The notes below the pieces were generated by a model, which saw nothing but the letters and a program-made list of their open reading frames with translations, was not told where the DNA came from and searched no databases. The position numbers and the translations under genes are program-made. A stretch of DNA of 64,000 nt from Paraburkholderia edwinii. Its GTDB lineage: Bacteria; Pseudomonadota; Gammaproteobacteria; Burkholderiales; Burkholderiaceae. Positions 17,487 to 27,294 of this stretch are shown piece by piece (position 1 is the first letter of the stretch; each line of letters opens with the position of its first letter). The DNA lies in NCBI RefSeq assembly GCF_019428685.1, contig NZ_CP080096.1:2604001-2668000 (forward strand), in the 5' to 3' direction.

Positions 17487-18395
17487 CTACGCACGAAACC
17501 GCGCCTCTGCCCAATCCGCCTTGCGCGCAAGCGCAACAAACGCGGTCAGATAATCGATCGCATCATCGGCCTCGCGCGTGCCGAGGAAGATCTGCTTCGC
17601 AATACCCTTCCTGCCAAGCCGCAGCGGCACAATCGGCATCCATTCCGAGTACTCTTCCGCGAGCCAGCGCGGCAGCGCGGCGACGCCACGGCCGCTGGCC
17701 ACCATCTGCAGCATGATGTCCGTCGTCTCGATCACCTTATGCCGCTTCGGCACGACGTTCGCAGGCGTCAGAAACTGCGTGTAGATGTCGAGCCGATCCG
17801 TTTCCACCGGATACGTGATCAGCACTTCCGATGCGAGCTGCGCGGGCGTGACATAGGCCTCGTTCGCCAGCGCGTGAGCGTCGGCCACCACGAGCACCTG
17901 CTCGTAGTCGAAGACGGGCTGGAAGCGCAGCCCGGGCTTCTTCAGCGGGTCCGGCGTGACGAGCACGTCGATGTCGTAGCCGAATAGCGCGCCGATGCCG
18001 CCGAACTGAAAACGCTGCTTCACATCGACATCGACGTCCGGCCAGCGCGCCAGATACGGCTGCACGACCTTGAGCAACCACTGGTAGCACGGATGGCATT
18101 CCATGCCGATGCGCAGCGTGCCGCGCTCGCCTTGCGCGTACTGCTTCATGCGCGCTTCCGCGTGCTCGAACTGCGGCAACAGCCGGTTGGCGAGGCCGAG
18201 CAGATACTGGCCCGCCTGCGTGAGGCGCATCGAACGCCCTTCGCGCGTCCATAGCGGCGTACCGAGTTGCTCTTCGAGCTTCTTCACGGTATGGCTCAGC
18301 GCCGATTGCGTCACATTCAACGCGTCGGCCGCGCCTGTTAGCGACCCTTGCCGCTCCACTTCCCGGACCACCATCAGATGACTGCGTTCAAGCAT
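17487..18395 (-). CDS. metR: MetR-type LysR regulator
   Basis: A LysR regulator of methionine biosynthesis. The helix-turn-helix is MLERSHLMVVREVERQGSLTGAADALNVTQSALSHTVKKLEEQLG. The MetR effector-domain segment MECHPCYQWLLKVVQPYLARWPDVDVDV (about 110-140) is characteristic. The chosen ATG (302 aa) has GGGGTGG just upstream; an ATG ten codons earlier lacks a ribosome site. It is divergent from metE across a palindrome-bearing intergenic region, the classic metR/metE arrangement in which homocysteine is co-activator. Confidence 0.9.
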   Translation of the reverse strand: MLERSHLMVVREVERQGSLTGAADALNVTQSALSHTVKKLEEQLGTPLWTREGRSMRLTQAGQYLLGLANRLLPQFEHAEARMKQYAQGERGTLRIGMECHPCYQWLLKVVQPYLARWPDVDVDVKQRFQFGGIGALFGYDIDVLVTPDPLKKPGLRFQPVFDYEQVLVVADAHALANEAYVTPAQLASEVLITYPVETDRLDIYTQFLTPANVVPKRHKVIETTDIMLQMVASGRGVAALPRWLAEEYSEWMPIVPLRLGRKGIAKQIFLGTREADDAIDYLTAFVALARKADWAEARFRA

Positions 18396-18434
18396 GCCCA
18401 CCCCATGAACAGAATCCATGAACATAAATAATGC

Positions 18435-18467
18435 ATGTATGAAATAAATCCATTTTTATTCATACAT
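18435..18467. promoter_or_regulatory. metR/metE intergenic palindrome
   Basis: ATGTATGAA (18435-18443) and TTCATACAT (18459-18467) are perfect 9-bp arms around an AT-rich centre. They contain the TGAA/TTCA half-sites of MetR boxes, although the spacing of 15 bp is larger than the 5 bp of the enteric consensus. It lies between metR and metE. Confidence 0.65.
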
Positions 18468-18524
18468 CGAAAATTCTATCATCGGTGCCAGACGACGTTT
18501 CTTCTCTCGACACATACGACAAAG

Positions 18525-20846
18525 ATGGCTACCACGCACAACCTCGGCTTCCCGCGCATCGGCGCAAAACGCGAACTGAAGTTCGCGCTGGAAAACTACT
18601 GGAAGGGTCAGACGTCGCGCGACGCACTCAAAGCCGTTGGCACGCAGCTTCGCGAGCGTCACTGGAACGATCAGGCGCGCCTCGACTTCGTTCCCGTCGG
18701 CGACTTCGCGTTCTACGACCAGGTGCTCGACATGAGCTTCACGCTCGGCAATCTGCCCGAACGCGTGCGCGATTTTCATGGCGACGCGCTCGATAACGCG
18801 TTTCGCGTGGCGCGCGGCCGCTCGGCGCAGGGGACAGAAGCGGCAGAGGCGACGCAAGAACACGACGCATGCTGCGGCGGTGTCGCCGCCGGCGAAATGA
18901 CGAAGTGGTTCGATACGAACTATCACTACATCGTGCCCGAGTTCACGTCGGCGACGAACTTCTCGCTCGACGCAACACGCCTGGTCGCGCAACTCGGCGA
19001 AGCGCGCTCATGCGGCGTGCACGCGAAGCCGGTCATCATCGGCCCGGTCACGTACTTGTGGCTCGGCAAGTCGAAGGATCCGAACGGTGCCTGGGACCGC
19101 CTCGCGCTGTTGCCGAAACTGCTGCCCGTGTACGGTGCGTTGCTCGATACGTTCGCAGCGCTTGGCATCGACTGGGTGCAGATCGACGAGCCCGCGCTCG
19201 TGACGGAACTCGATGCAAACTGGCGCAACGCATTCGTCACGGCCTACGATTCGCTCTCCACCCGGCGCGTGAAGGTGCTGCTCGCCACTTACTTCGGGCA
19301 GCTACAGGACAATCTCGAGCTGGCCTGCTCGCTTCCGGTCGACGGTCTGCACATCGACGCCATCAACGCACGCGATGAACTCGCGCAAGCGGCGTCGCTG
19401 CTGCCCGCCAGCGCAGTGCTCTCCGTCGGCGCAATCAACGGCCGCAATATCTGGAAGACGGATCTGAACGCGACGCTCGCATGGCTCGAACCGCTCGCAC
19501 AGAAGCTCGGCGACCGTCTGTGGATCGCACCATCGTGCTCGCTGCTGCATGTGCCGGTCGATCTCGAAAGCGAGCACAAGCTCGATGCGGAAATCCGCTC
19601 GTGGCTCGCCTTCGCCTTGCAGAAGCTCGCTGAAGTGAAGCTGCTTGCCGACGCATTGAACAACGGGCGCGCTTCGGTCGCGCTGGAACTCGTCGCCAAC
19701 GCAAAAGCCATCAACAGTCGCCGCACATCGTTGCGGGTCAACAATCCAGTCGTCAAGGCAGCGATTGCGCGAATCGACGCGGCGCTCGGCAAGCGGCACA
19801 GCCCCTACACCGCACGCGCGCCCAAGCAGGCTGCGTTGCTGAACCTGCCCGCCTTCCCGACCACGACGATCGGCTCGTTCCCGCAAACGGCCGAGATTCG
19901 CCGCGCGCGCAGCCTGTTCAAGGCCGGCGCGCTCGACCAAGTGGGCTACGACATGGCGATGCAAGCGGAAATCGCACGCAGCGTGCGCGAGCAGGAATCG
20001 CTGGGCCTCGACGTACTCGTGCATGGCGAAGCCGAACGCAACGACATGGTCGAATATTTCGGCGAGCAGCTCGAAGGCTATGCATTCAGCCAGTTCGGCT
20101 GGGTGCAGTCGTACGGTTCGCGCTGCGTGAAGCCGCCGATCCTGTTCGGCGATATCAGCCGCCCGAACGCGATGACCGTCGAATGGATCCGCTACGCGCA
20201 GACGCTCACGAAAAAGCCGATGAAGGGCATGCTGACGGGCCCCGTGACGATTCTGAACTGGTCGTTCGTGCGCGACGACCAGCCGCGTTCGGTGTCGTGC
20301 CGCCAGCTTGCGCTCGCGATTCGCGAAGAAGTGCTCGACCTCGAAAAGGCCGGCGTTTGCGTGATCCAGATCGACGAAGCCGCCTTGCGCGAAGGCTTGC
20401 CGCTGCGCCGCTCGCAATGGAACGAATATCTGCAATGGGCCGTGGAATCGTTCCGTATCGCGGCGAACGGCGTGCGCGATGAAACGCAGATCCACACGCA
20501 TATGTGCTATTCGGAGTTCAACGACATCATCGCGTCGATTGCCGATATGGATGCCGACGTGATTACGATCGAGACGTCGCGCTCCGATATGGAACTGCTC
20601 GACGCATTCGACAACTTCAATTACCCGAACGAGATCGGGCCCGGCGTGTACGACATCCATTCGCCGAACATTCCGTCTCAGGCACATATCGTCCAGCTGA
20701 TGAAGAAGGCCGCCGAGCGCATTCCGCCGCAACGCCTGTGGGTCAATCCGGACTGCGGACTGAAAACGCGGCAGTGGGCCGAGGTCATTCCGGCGTTGAC
20801 CAATATGGTTGCGGCGGCGAGGACGCTGCGCAGCACACCGTTCTGA
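18525..20846 (+). CDS. metE: cobalamin-independent methionine synthase MetE
   Basis: 5-methyltetrahydropteroyltriglutamate-homocysteine methyltransferase; the last step of methionine synthesis without vitamin B12. The 773-residue product starts [23 protein letters not shown]. The N-terminal half-barrel is followed by the catalytic C-terminal domain ([12 protein letters not shown] about 445-456). Zinc ligands are visible: His659 and Cys661 in [10 protein letters not shown], and Cys744 in [10 protein letters not shown]. An upstream in-frame ATG at 18435 would add 30 non-conserved residues and overlap the operator, so it was not used. A strong terminator follows the gene. I see no cobalamin riboswitch upstream; control is presumably by MetR. 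Confidence 0.96.
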   Translation: MATTHNLGFPRIGAKRELKFALENYWKGQTSRDALKAVGTQLRERHWNDQARLDFVPVGDFAFYDQVLDMSFTLGNLPERVRDFHGDALDNAFRVARGRSAQGTEAAEATQEHDACCGGVAAGEMTKWFDTNYHYIVPEFTSATNFSLDATRLVAQLGEARSCGVHAKPVIIGPVTYLWLGKSKDPNGAWDRLALLPKLLPVYGALLDTFAALGIDWVQIDEPALVTELDANWRNAFVTAYDSLSTRRVKVLLATYFGQLQDNLELACSLPVDGLHIDAINARDELAQAASLLPASAVLSVGAINGRNIWKTDLNATLAWLEPLAQKLGDRLWIAPSCSLLHVPVDLESEHKLDAEIRSWLAFALQKLAEVKLLADALNNGRASVALELVANAKAINSRRTSLRVNNPVVKAAIARIDAALGKRHSPYTARAPKQAALLNLPAFPTTTIGSFPQTAEIRRARSLFKAGALDQVGYDMAMQAEIARSVREQESLGLDVLVHGEAERNDMVEYFGEQLEGYAFSQFGWVQSYGSRCVKPPILFGDISRPNAMTVEWIRYAQTLTKKPMKGMLTGPVTILNWSFVRDDQPRSVSCRQLALAIREEVLDLEKAGVCVIQIDEAALREGLPLRRSQWNEYLQWAVESFRIAANGVRDETQIHTHMCYSEFNDIIASIADMDADVITIETSRSDMELLDAFDNFNYPNEIGPGVYDIHSPNIPSQAHIVQLMKKAAERIPPQRLWVNPDCGLKTRQWAEVIPALTNMVAAARTLRSTPF

Positions 20847-20880
20847 GGCGGCACCAGGTAATAGCACCGTCCATCAATCG

Positions 20881-20925
20881 CGCATCGGCATGCGGGCCCG
20901 TCCCGCATGCCGATGCGTTTTTTTT
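20881..20925 (+). terminator. metE intrinsic terminator
   Basis: A perfect 16-bp stem CGCATCGGCATGCGGG (20881-20896) / CCCGCATGCCGATGCG (20902-20917), with loop CCCGT, is followed by eight T (20918-20925). It lies 34 bp after the metE stop. Confidence 0.95.
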
Positions 20926-21008
20926 GGCGCACGGATGTCCCCTTTTCCGATTTCACGTGTCAAGCACATAGGAGCCACACACACCAAACCATCACTTCAG
21001 GAGTCCGT

Positions 21009-23525
21009 ATGCCGTCCCGCCGCGCCCTACGCAGTTCGTCCATCTCGTTGTTTCAGCGCGGCGCGCGCGGCAGAAGATTCAAGTCACTCCCCGCCGGTGC
21101 GGCCGCGCTCGCGCTGCGCGGCATTCCGGCCGGTCTGGCGTTCGCCGGCATCGCTATCGTCCCCACCACGTTCGCAGCCGATGCGCCGAACGCCGTCGCG
21201 GCCACCGCTGCTGCTTCGAAAAAACCGTATACCGTCCCCGCCGGTGCGCTCGGTGCCGCGCTCTCCGACTTCGCGAGTCAGGCGGGCGTCGGCGTGCAGA
21301 TCGATACGCGGCTCGTCGAAGGCGTGCGCACGCCAGGGCTCAACGGCACTTATACGGTGTCCGAAGGCTTCGCGGCACTGCTGTCCGGCACGAACCTCGA
21401 AGCATCCGAAAGCAGCGCGGGCGTTTTTCTGGTCCGTCAGCGGCCGGCGTCCGACAACGGCGTGCCCGAGGGCGCGGTGCTGCCTACCGTCAAGGTGTCC
21501 GCGCGCAACGCGCCGATCAACCCGTATGGCCCGACCGTTGGCTACGTCGCATCGACCACCACGACGGCGATGAAAACCGACACGCCGATTCTCGAAACGC
21601 CGCAGTCCGTCTCCGTCATCACGCGCGAGCAGATGACGCAGCAGGACGCGCAGACGCTAAACGCTGCCGTGCGCTACACGGCGGGCGTAACGCCTGAAAC
21701 GCGCGGCGGCACGGCCACCCGCTACGATCTGCTGACGATTCGCGGCTTTACCGCGGACACCTACTGGAACGGCCTGAAGCTGCTGCAAAACGGCCAATAC
21801 GCAGTACCGCAACTCGATCCGTATCTGATGGAGCGCATCGAAGTGCTCAAGGGCCCGGTCTCGGTGCTGTATGGCCAGGCCGCCGCCGGCGGCGTGCTCG
21901 ATCAGGAAAGCAAGCTGCCGTCGCGCGAGCCGCTGCACGACGTCGGCATCGAGTTCGGCAACTACGGCCACAAGCAGGCGACCTTCGATTTCTCCGGCCC
22001 GTTCGACCAGGACGGGCGATATCTGTACCGGCTCACCGCGCTCGCCCGCAGCGAGGACGGCCAGATCAATACGACGCGCAACGAGCGCATTGCGATCGCG
22101 CCGTCGTTCACATGGCGGCCCGACAAGGACACGTCGCTGACCTTGCTCGGACTGTTCCAGCGCGATCCGCGCAGCACGTCGTACGGCAGCGTGCCGCCCG
22201 AAGGCTCGGCGCTGTTCAACCCGTACGGCAAGCTGCCGATCGACTTCTACGACGGCGATACCGGTTTCGAACGCTTCAGCCGCACGCAGGAATCGATCGG
22301 CTACCAGTTCGCGCACAACTTCAATCCGGATTGGACCGTGCGCTCGAACGCACGCTACTTCCATATCAGCCAGGACTACGCGAGCGTCTACAGCAACGGG
22401 CTCGAAAGCGACTTCCGCACGCTCGACCGCGGCGCCATCTCGTCGCAGGAACAGCTGAACACGTTCGAGATCGACAACCAGCTGCAAGGCAAATTCTCGA
22501 CCGGCCCCGTGCACCATACGCTGCTGACCGGCTTCGACTATCAGCACATCGGCAGTTCGTGGAATATGGGCTTCGGCGCAGCGCCGACGCTCGATATTCT
22601 GAATCCCGATTACCAGCAGCCGATCGGGCCGCTCGACACCGCGCTCACGCGCGTTCGTCTCAACCAGTACGGACTCTACGCGCAGGACCAGATGCGCTAC
22701 GGCCCCGTGATCCTGACGTTAAGCGGCCGCGAGGACTGGACCAACACCACGACGACAAACGCCAGCGACAACTCGCAGATCCAGCAGTCGGCACGCGCAT
22801 TCACGAAGCGCGCCGGCCTGACCTATGTATTCGACAACGGCATTGCGCCGTATGTCAGCTATACCGAATCGTTCTCCCCGCAAACCGGCACCGACGCGGG
22901 CGGCAAACCGTTCGACCCGGAACGCGCGCATCAGTACGAAGTGGGCGTCAAATTCCAGCCGAACAACTACGACGCGCTGCTGACGATCGCGTGGTTCGAC
23001 CTGACGCGCAACAACCTGCTGACGCCCGATGCGAACAACCCCGCGTTCCAGGCGGAAACCGGCGAAGCGCGCTCGCGCGGCGTCGAAGTCGAAGCGAAAG
23101 CGAGCCTGTCCGATTCGCTGAACGTCACGGCAAGCTACACGTACCTCGACACGAAGTACATCAAGGACAACAGCGGTCTCGAAGGTAAATATTTCGCCGC
23201 GGTCCCGCAGAACCAGGCGTCTGCCTGGGCCTACTACACACAGCGGCGCGGGCCGCTCGCGGGCCTGTCCGCCGGCGCGGGCGTGCGCTACACGGGCCAG
23301 ACCTACTCGTACGACAACAGCTACAAGCTCAGCAGTTTCCTGCTGGTCGATGCGACGCTGCGCTACGATCTCGGCCGCGCGCTGCCGCAACTCAAAGGCA
23401 CCGAAGTTTACGTCAACGCGCAGAATCTGCTGAACAAGCACTATGTCGCGTCGTGCATCTACACGACGTGGTGCTATTTCGGCTATGGACGGCAGGTGTT
23501 CGCGGGCGCGAACTATCACTGGTAA
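21009..23525 (+). CDS. TonB-dependent siderophore receptor with STN signalling domain
   Basis: An 838-residue outer-membrane receptor (FpvA/FhuE-like). After a long Arg-rich signal region ending near FAADAP (about 60) comes a secretin/TonB N-terminal (STN) domain (YTVPAGALGAALSDFASQAGVGVQID, about 70-95) that contacts a FecR-type anti-sigma factor. The plug domain follows (TPILETPQSVSVITREQM, VEVLKGPVSVLYGQAAAGGVLD-like region), then a beta-barrel ending in the aromatic-terminated GRQVFAGANYHW. AGGAG precedes the chosen ATG; upstream in-frame codons look non-coding. It faces fecR tail to tail with 31 bp between stops, which links it to that sigma/anti-sigma pair. The siderophore is unknown. 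Confidence 0.92.
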   Translation: MPSRRALRSSSISLFQRGARGRRFKSLPAGAAALALRGIPAGLAFAGIAIVPTTFAADAPNAVAATAAASKKPYTVPAGALGAALSDFASQAGVGVQIDTRLVEGVRTPGLNGTYTVSEGFAALLSGTNLEASESSAGVFLVRQRPASDNGVPEGAVLPTVKVSARNAPINPYGPTVGYVASTTTTAMKTDTPILETPQSVSVITREQMTQQDAQTLNAAVRYTAGVTPETRGGTATRYDLLTIRGFTADTYWNGLKLLQNGQYAVPQLDPYLMERIEVLKGPVSVLYGQAAAGGVLDQESKLPSREPLHDVGIEFGNYGHKQATFDFSGPFDQDGRYLYRLTALARSEDGQINTTRNERIAIAPSFTWRPDKDTSLTLLGLFQRDPRSTSYGSVPPEGSALFNPYGKLPIDFYDGDTGFERFSRTQESIGYQFAHNFNPDWTVRSNARYFHISQDYASVYSNGLESDFRTLDRGAISSQEQLNTFEIDNQLQGKFSTGPVHHTLLTGFDYQHIGSSWNMGFGAAPTLDILNPDYQQPIGPLDTALTRVRLNQYGLYAQDQMRYGPVILTLSGREDWTNTTTTNASDNSQIQQSARAFTKRAGLTYVFDNGIAPYVSYTESFSPQTGTDAGGKPFDPERAHQYEVGVKFQPNNYDALLTIAWFDLTRNNLLTPDANNPAFQAETGEARSRGVEVEAKASLSDSLNVTASYTYLDTKYIKDNSGLEGKYFAAVPQNQASAWAYYTQRRGPLAGLSAGAGVRYTGQTYSYDNSYKLSSFLLVDATLRYDLGRALPQLKGTEVYVNAQNLLNKHYVASCIYTTWCYFGYGRQVFAGANYHW

Positions 23526-23556
23526 TACACACGCGATGGGCGGATGCGCTTGCGGG

Positions 23557-24642
23557 TCAACCGCCCTTCGCGTTGTTTGCGGCGCTCGCGCTGTTTCCGT
23601 CGGCGCCTCCGCTGCCGTTGTTCGCGGCCGCAATCGTCACCCAATACCGCGTGCGATACACGACGTTCACCGGCAAGGTCCGCGGCAGCGCCGCCAGCAC
23701 ATTCTCGATATTGCCGAGCTGGAACGCGCCGGTAATGCGCAGATTCGCAACCTCGGGATCGCAGCGCAACAGCCCGTGCCGATAACGCCCCAGCTCGCCG
23801 ATAAAATCGGCCAGACGCATGCCGTCGGCGAACAGCACCCCGCGCGACCAGTCACCCGCGTGACGATCGGCGGCCTCGATCGCATCGATCGACGTTGCCG
23901 TGAAGCGCGTTTGCTGCCCCGCATCGAGCACCGTCGCGCGCTCGGGCGCATCGACGGGCGTCACTTCGACTGCGCCATGCAGCACGGCGACGCGCGACGC
24001 TTGTGCGGCATCATCGTTTCGCACGACAAAGCGTGTGCCGAGCGCGCGGATGCGCCCCTGCCGCGTCTCCACGATAAAGGGCCGATAGACGCCCGACGTA
24101 TTGCCCGCGTCGCGTCCCGTTTCGACGAGAATTTCGCCGTCGTTCAGCACGACGCGGCGCTCGCTCGCGGTAAAAGCGATATCGATTGCCGTCGACGTAT
24201 TGAGGTCGATGCGCGTGCCGTCCGCCAGCATGACGAAACGGCGCTCGCCGACCGCAGTGCGCTCGTCGGACAGCCAGTCGCGCCACCGCATCGCACGATA
24301 AGCGGCGTAACTCGCCGGCCCCGCGGTGAACGCGACCGTCAGCGCCTTCAGCGCAAAGCGGCGGTCCGTGCGCGCACGGCGGCCAAGCGTGCGCACGCCG
24401 ACACTCGCGGGCAGCATCGCGAACTTTTCGTTGAGCCGCTGCGCGCGCTGCCAGGCGCGCTCGTGCTCGGGGTCGGACGCGCGCCAGCGCGCGCAGGCGT
24501 CGATGTCTTCGGGCGACGCGTCTTCGCGCAGCCGCACGAGCCACGCGGCGGCTGCACGCGCGACCGCGCGATCGAGCGGAGGCGATTCGCGCGGTTCGTC
24601 ACTGTCGGCAGCCGTGCTGCTTACATCATCAGCAGGATGCAT
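23557..24642 (-). CDS. fecR: FecR-type anti-sigma factor/transmembrane signal transducer
   Basis: A 361-residue FecR-family protein. The N-terminal DUF4880 segment (AAAWLVRLREDASPEDIDACARWRASDPEHERAWQRAQRLN, about 31-71) binds the sigma factor. A membrane-spanning region lies near ALKALTVAFTAGPASYAAYRAM. The periplasmic FecR domain (TAVGERRFVMLADGTRIDLNTSTAIDI) and a DUF4974-like C terminus follow. It relays ligand binding by the STN receptor to the cytoplasmic ECF sigma factor. It overlaps the end of fecI by 22 bp, which supports co-translation. Confidence 0.9.
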   Translation of the reverse strand: MHPADDVSSTAADSDEPRESPPLDRAVARAAAAWLVRLREDASPEDIDACARWRASDPEHERAWQRAQRLNEKFAMLPASVGVRTLGRRARTDRRFALKALTVAFTAGPASYAAYRAMRWRDWLSDERTAVGERRFVMLADGTRIDLNTSTAIDIAFTASERRVVLNDGEILVETGRDAGNTSGVYRPFIVETRQGRIRALGTRFVVRNDDAAQASRVAVLHGAVEVTPVDAPERATVLDAGQQTRFTATSIDAIEAADRHAGDWSRGVLFADGMRLADFIGELGRYRHGLLRCDPEVANLRITGAFQLGNIENVLAALPRTLPVNVVYRTRYWVTIAAANNGSGGADGNSASAANNAKGG

Positions 24643-25136
24643 TCTTCGAACGCGGTCGCCATATAGCGCTTGATGGTCCGCACGTGAACGCCGAGTTGCG
24701 CGGCGACCTCGGCGTAGGACAGCCCTTCGAGTTGAGCGAGCAGAAACGCCGTGCGCACTTTGGGGTCGAGGCGATCGAGCATCGCGTCGATTTCATGCAG
24801 CGTCTCGAGGATGATGACGCGGTCTTCGGTCGACGGAATCTGCGCTTCGGGCAGCAGTTCGAGCGTCTCGAGAAACGCTCTTTCGAGCGATAGCCGGCGA
24901 TAGTGGTTCAGCAATACGCGGCCCGCGACCGTCGTCAGATACGCGCGCGGCTCGCGCAGGTCGAGGTCGCCGCGTCGGTCCCACGCGACCAGCACCCGCA
25001 TAAAGGTGTCGTGCGTGAGGTCCGCGGCATCGAACGCATTGCCGAGCTTTCTACGCAACCACGTTTGCAGCCAGCCGTGGTGGTCACGGTAGAGGGCGCC
25101 CAGCTCCGGTTGCGCGTCGAGTTGAACCACGGACAT
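24621..25136 (-). CDS. fecI: FecI-type ECF sigma factor
   Basis: A 171-residue ECF sigma factor of the iron-starvation (FecI/FpvI) group. Region 2 is LGALYRDHHGWLQTWLRRKLGNAFDAADLTHDTFMRVL. Region 4 ends in the helix-turn-helix LEGLSYAEVAAQLGVHVRTIKRYMATAFEECILLM. The start MSVVQLD is preceded by AAAGGG; a longer frame to 25199 would run into the Fur-box-like palindrome, so it was rejected. It should direct transcription of the receptor gene when FecR is signalled. Control by Fur is inferred from the palindrome. Confidence 0.93.
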   Translation of the reverse strand: MSVVQLDAQPELGALYRDHHGWLQTWLRRKLGNAFDAADLTHDTFMRVLVAWDRRGDLDLREPRAYLTTVAGRVLLNHYRRLSLERAFLETLELLPEAQIPSTEDRVIILETLHEIDAMLDRLDPKVRTAFLLAQLEGLSYAEVAAQLGVHVRTIKRYMATAFEECILLMM

Positions 25137-25180
25137 TGAACGACCCTTTTGGTTGACACATTCGGTTGACACACTTTGAC

Positions 25181-25201
25181 AAATGCGAATTATTCGCATT
25201 T
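25181..25201. promoter_or_regulatory. Fur-box-like palindrome upstream of fecI
   Basis: A perfect 21-bp palindrome: AAATGCGAAT (25181-25190), one central T, and ATTCGCATTT (25192-25201). It matches the GCGAAT-n-ATTCGC style of beta-proteobacterial Fur sites and lies about 45 bp before the fecI start, where it would block the promoter. Two copies of GGTTGACACA (25151-25160, 25165-25174) sit between it and the gene. Confidence 0.8.
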
Positions 25202-25300
25202 ATAACCGATCGGGTTCGTTTGCGCAATGCATCAGTGGTTCGTCAGGGGTCGCCCGGGGGAGCGCCGGGTCCACACGGGTCGCCCATGCGCAATGCGCGC

Positions 25301-27079
25301 TTATCGCCCGCACAGGACATCCGTTAGTTGCTCGAAGCTCACCGGCTTGATCAGATGACGATCGAACCCCGCGCCATCGCTGCGCGCGCGATCTTCGGGC
25401 TGGCTCCATCCGGTTAGCGCGACGAGCCGCACCTCGCGCGCGCCGTTGCCGCGCGCGCGCACTTTTTGCGCGAACGCATAGCCGTCCATGCCGGGCATGC
25501 TCAGATCGACGAATGCGATTGCCGGGGCGCAGCGCTCGAGCGCGTCCAGCGCTTGTGCGCCGTCGTAAAACACGGTCGCTTCGCATCCGAGCACGCGTAG
25601 CAACTCGGCGAGACTGTCGGCGGCATCATGATTGTCATCGACGACCAACACCTTGTGCGCCTCGAACGGGGCGGCTTCCTGCACGCGGCCGCCGGCGCGG
25701 GCCGGGTCGGCATGCTCGATCGCCTCCAGAACGGGCAGCGACACCGTAAAGCAACTGCCCTTGTCCTTGCCCTCGCTGCTCGCGCAAATCGAACCGCCAT
25801 GCAGTTCGACGAGCTTTTTCGCCAGCGCGAGCCCAATGCCGAGCCCCTCGCCTTGCGTCTGCGGCTGCAAGCGGCCAAACAGCGTGAACAGCAACGATTG
25901 CTCGTCGGCGGAGAAGCCGATCCCGCTGTCCTTTACGCAAATCGTGGCGCGGCGGTTCGACGCCCGGCGCGTTGGCGACCAGCCGGGATCGAGGGTCACC
26001 GAAATGTCGATCGCCCCGCCGTCCGGCGTGTACTTCGCCGCGTTATTGATGAGATTCGAAAACACCTGGGCGAGCCGCACTTCATCGCCGTCGACGTAGA
26101 CCGCGCCCGGCACGGCATGAACGGTCAACGCATGCCCCGCCTTTTCGACGGCCGACCGGCTCAGTTCGAGCGCGGACTCGAGCACGGCCGACAGATCGGT
26201 ACGCCCGCGATGCAGCCTGATCGCGCCGCTGTTGATGCGCGCGACCTCCATCAGATCGTCGACGAGCCGCACCATATGATCGAGCTGGCGGTCGAGCATG
26301 TCGAACACGCGCGTCGCGTCCTGCGCGGCCTGGCTCAGACGCAGAATCTGCAAACCGTTGCGGATCGGCGCGAGCGGGTTGCGCAGCTCATGCGCGAGCG
26401 TCGCGAGAAACTGGTCCTTCATCCGGTCCATTTGCTGAAGCCGCGCTTCGCTTTCGCGAAGCAGCTTTTCATCGCGCGTGCGCTCGATCAGGTCGGCCGC
26501 TTCGCGCGCGAGAATATCGAGCAGACGCAGCTGCCTCGCGTTCGCCTCGTACGGCTGGCTCCAATGCGTCGACAACATGCCGATCAGCGCGCCGTCGCGC
26601 GAATGCAAAGGCGTGGTCTGCACGGCGCGGATGCCCATCTCGCGATAGAGGGCGAGATCTTTCGTATCGGCCAGCCAGTCGACCGTTTCCACATCGGACA
26701 GGGTCACGCGCGTCTCGGACGCGAAAGCCATACCGCAACTCGTGGTCGAATCGACGTAGACGTTGCGCCAGTGTTCCTCGGCCGATGGCGAGAAACCGCA
26801 ATGCGCGATCAGTTCGAGCTTGCGTTGACCGGTCGAATCGGTAGACAGCATCTGCAGGCTCGCGAAATCGGAGCGCAGCAACGCGCGCGCGGCTTCGACA
26901 ATACGTCCATAAAGCGCTGATGGCTCGTGTTCGACGAGCATATGCAGCGACAGATCGTGCAGCGCCCTGCTATCGGCCAGATCCTCGTTCAGCAACGCGA
27001 TCAGGCTCGCGGAACTGGAATCTGTCCCCGCCGTATCAGGCGGCTGATTCTCTAATGGCTGTGCGTCTTTTCTAGTCAT
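25301..27079 (-). CDS. GAF hybrid sensor histidine kinase with receiver domain
   Basis: A 592-residue soluble hybrid kinase. It has a GAF sensor domain (about 45-195), a HisKA dimerisation domain with the phospho-acceptor in LATLAHELRNPLAPIRNGL (His near 228), and a HATPase domain (NLINNAAKYTPDGG, VKDSGIGFSADE, LGIGLALAKKLVELHGG). A C-terminal receiver has acidic pocket VLVVDDNHDAAD and phospho-acceptor Asp near 524 (FVDLSMPGMDG). There are no membrane segments, so it is probably cytoplasmic. It stands alone downstream of the clpK terminator, with no adjacent output regulator. Confidence 0.93.
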   Translation of the reverse strand: MTRKDAQPLENQPPDTAGTDSSSASLIALLNEDLADSRALHDLSLHMLVEHEPSALYGRIVEAARALLRSDFASLQMLSTDSTGQRKLELIAHCGFSPSAEEHWRNVYVDSTTSCGMAFASETRVTLSDVETVDWLADTKDLALYREMGIRAVQTTPLHSRDGALIGMLSTHWSQPYEANARQLRLLDILAREAADLIERTRDEKLLRESEARLQQMDRMKDQFLATLAHELRNPLAPIRNGLQILRLSQAAQDATRVFDMLDRQLDHMVRLVDDLMEVARINSGAIRLHRGRTDLSAVLESALELSRSAVEKAGHALTVHAVPGAVYVDGDEVRLAQVFSNLINNAAKYTPDGGAIDISVTLDPGWSPTRRASNRRATICVKDSGIGFSADEQSLLFTLFGRLQPQTQGEGLGIGLALAKKLVELHGGSICASSEGKDKGSCFTVSLPVLEAIEHADPARAGGRVQEAAPFEAHKVLVVDDNHDAADSLAELLRVLGCEATVFYDGAQALDALERCAPAIAFVDLSMPGMDGYAFAQKVRARGNGAREVRLVALTGWSQPEDRARSDGAGFDRHLIKPVSFEQLTDVLCGR

Positions 27080-27220
27080 CGTCGTTCGTCGCTCGAGTGT
27101 TGGCCACCGGCGTCAGGGAAACGAAATCCGCCTGACGTCACACCAGCGCGCTCATTATGATGCAACTCCCCGGCATCTTTGCCGGATTTTCCGGCCAGGC
27201 GACCATGCCGCAAACAAGAA

Positions 27221-27251
27221 CGGCCGGCTGCGCCTGTCGGGCAGCCGGCCG
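27221..27251 (-). terminator. terminator hairpin downstream of clpK
   Basis: CGGCCGGCTGC (27221-27231) and GCAGCCGGCCG (27241-27251) form an 11-bp perfect stem with a 9-base loop. On the minus strand it is followed by the T-rich TTCTTGTTT. It lies 44 bp past the clpK stop and before the histidine-kinase gene. Confidence 0.75.
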
Positions 27252-27294
27252 CTTCTTTGCCGCGTATTTGACACATGCGCGGCGAGAAACATCG

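Noticed and set aside
18396..18425. Earlier ATG for MetR
   Set aside because: No ribosome-binding site and the extra residues are absent from the family; MLERSHL is the expected N terminus.
18400..18525. Cobalamin riboswitch upstream of metE
   Set aside because: The leader is too short and shows no B12-box; a MetR-type site explains control better.
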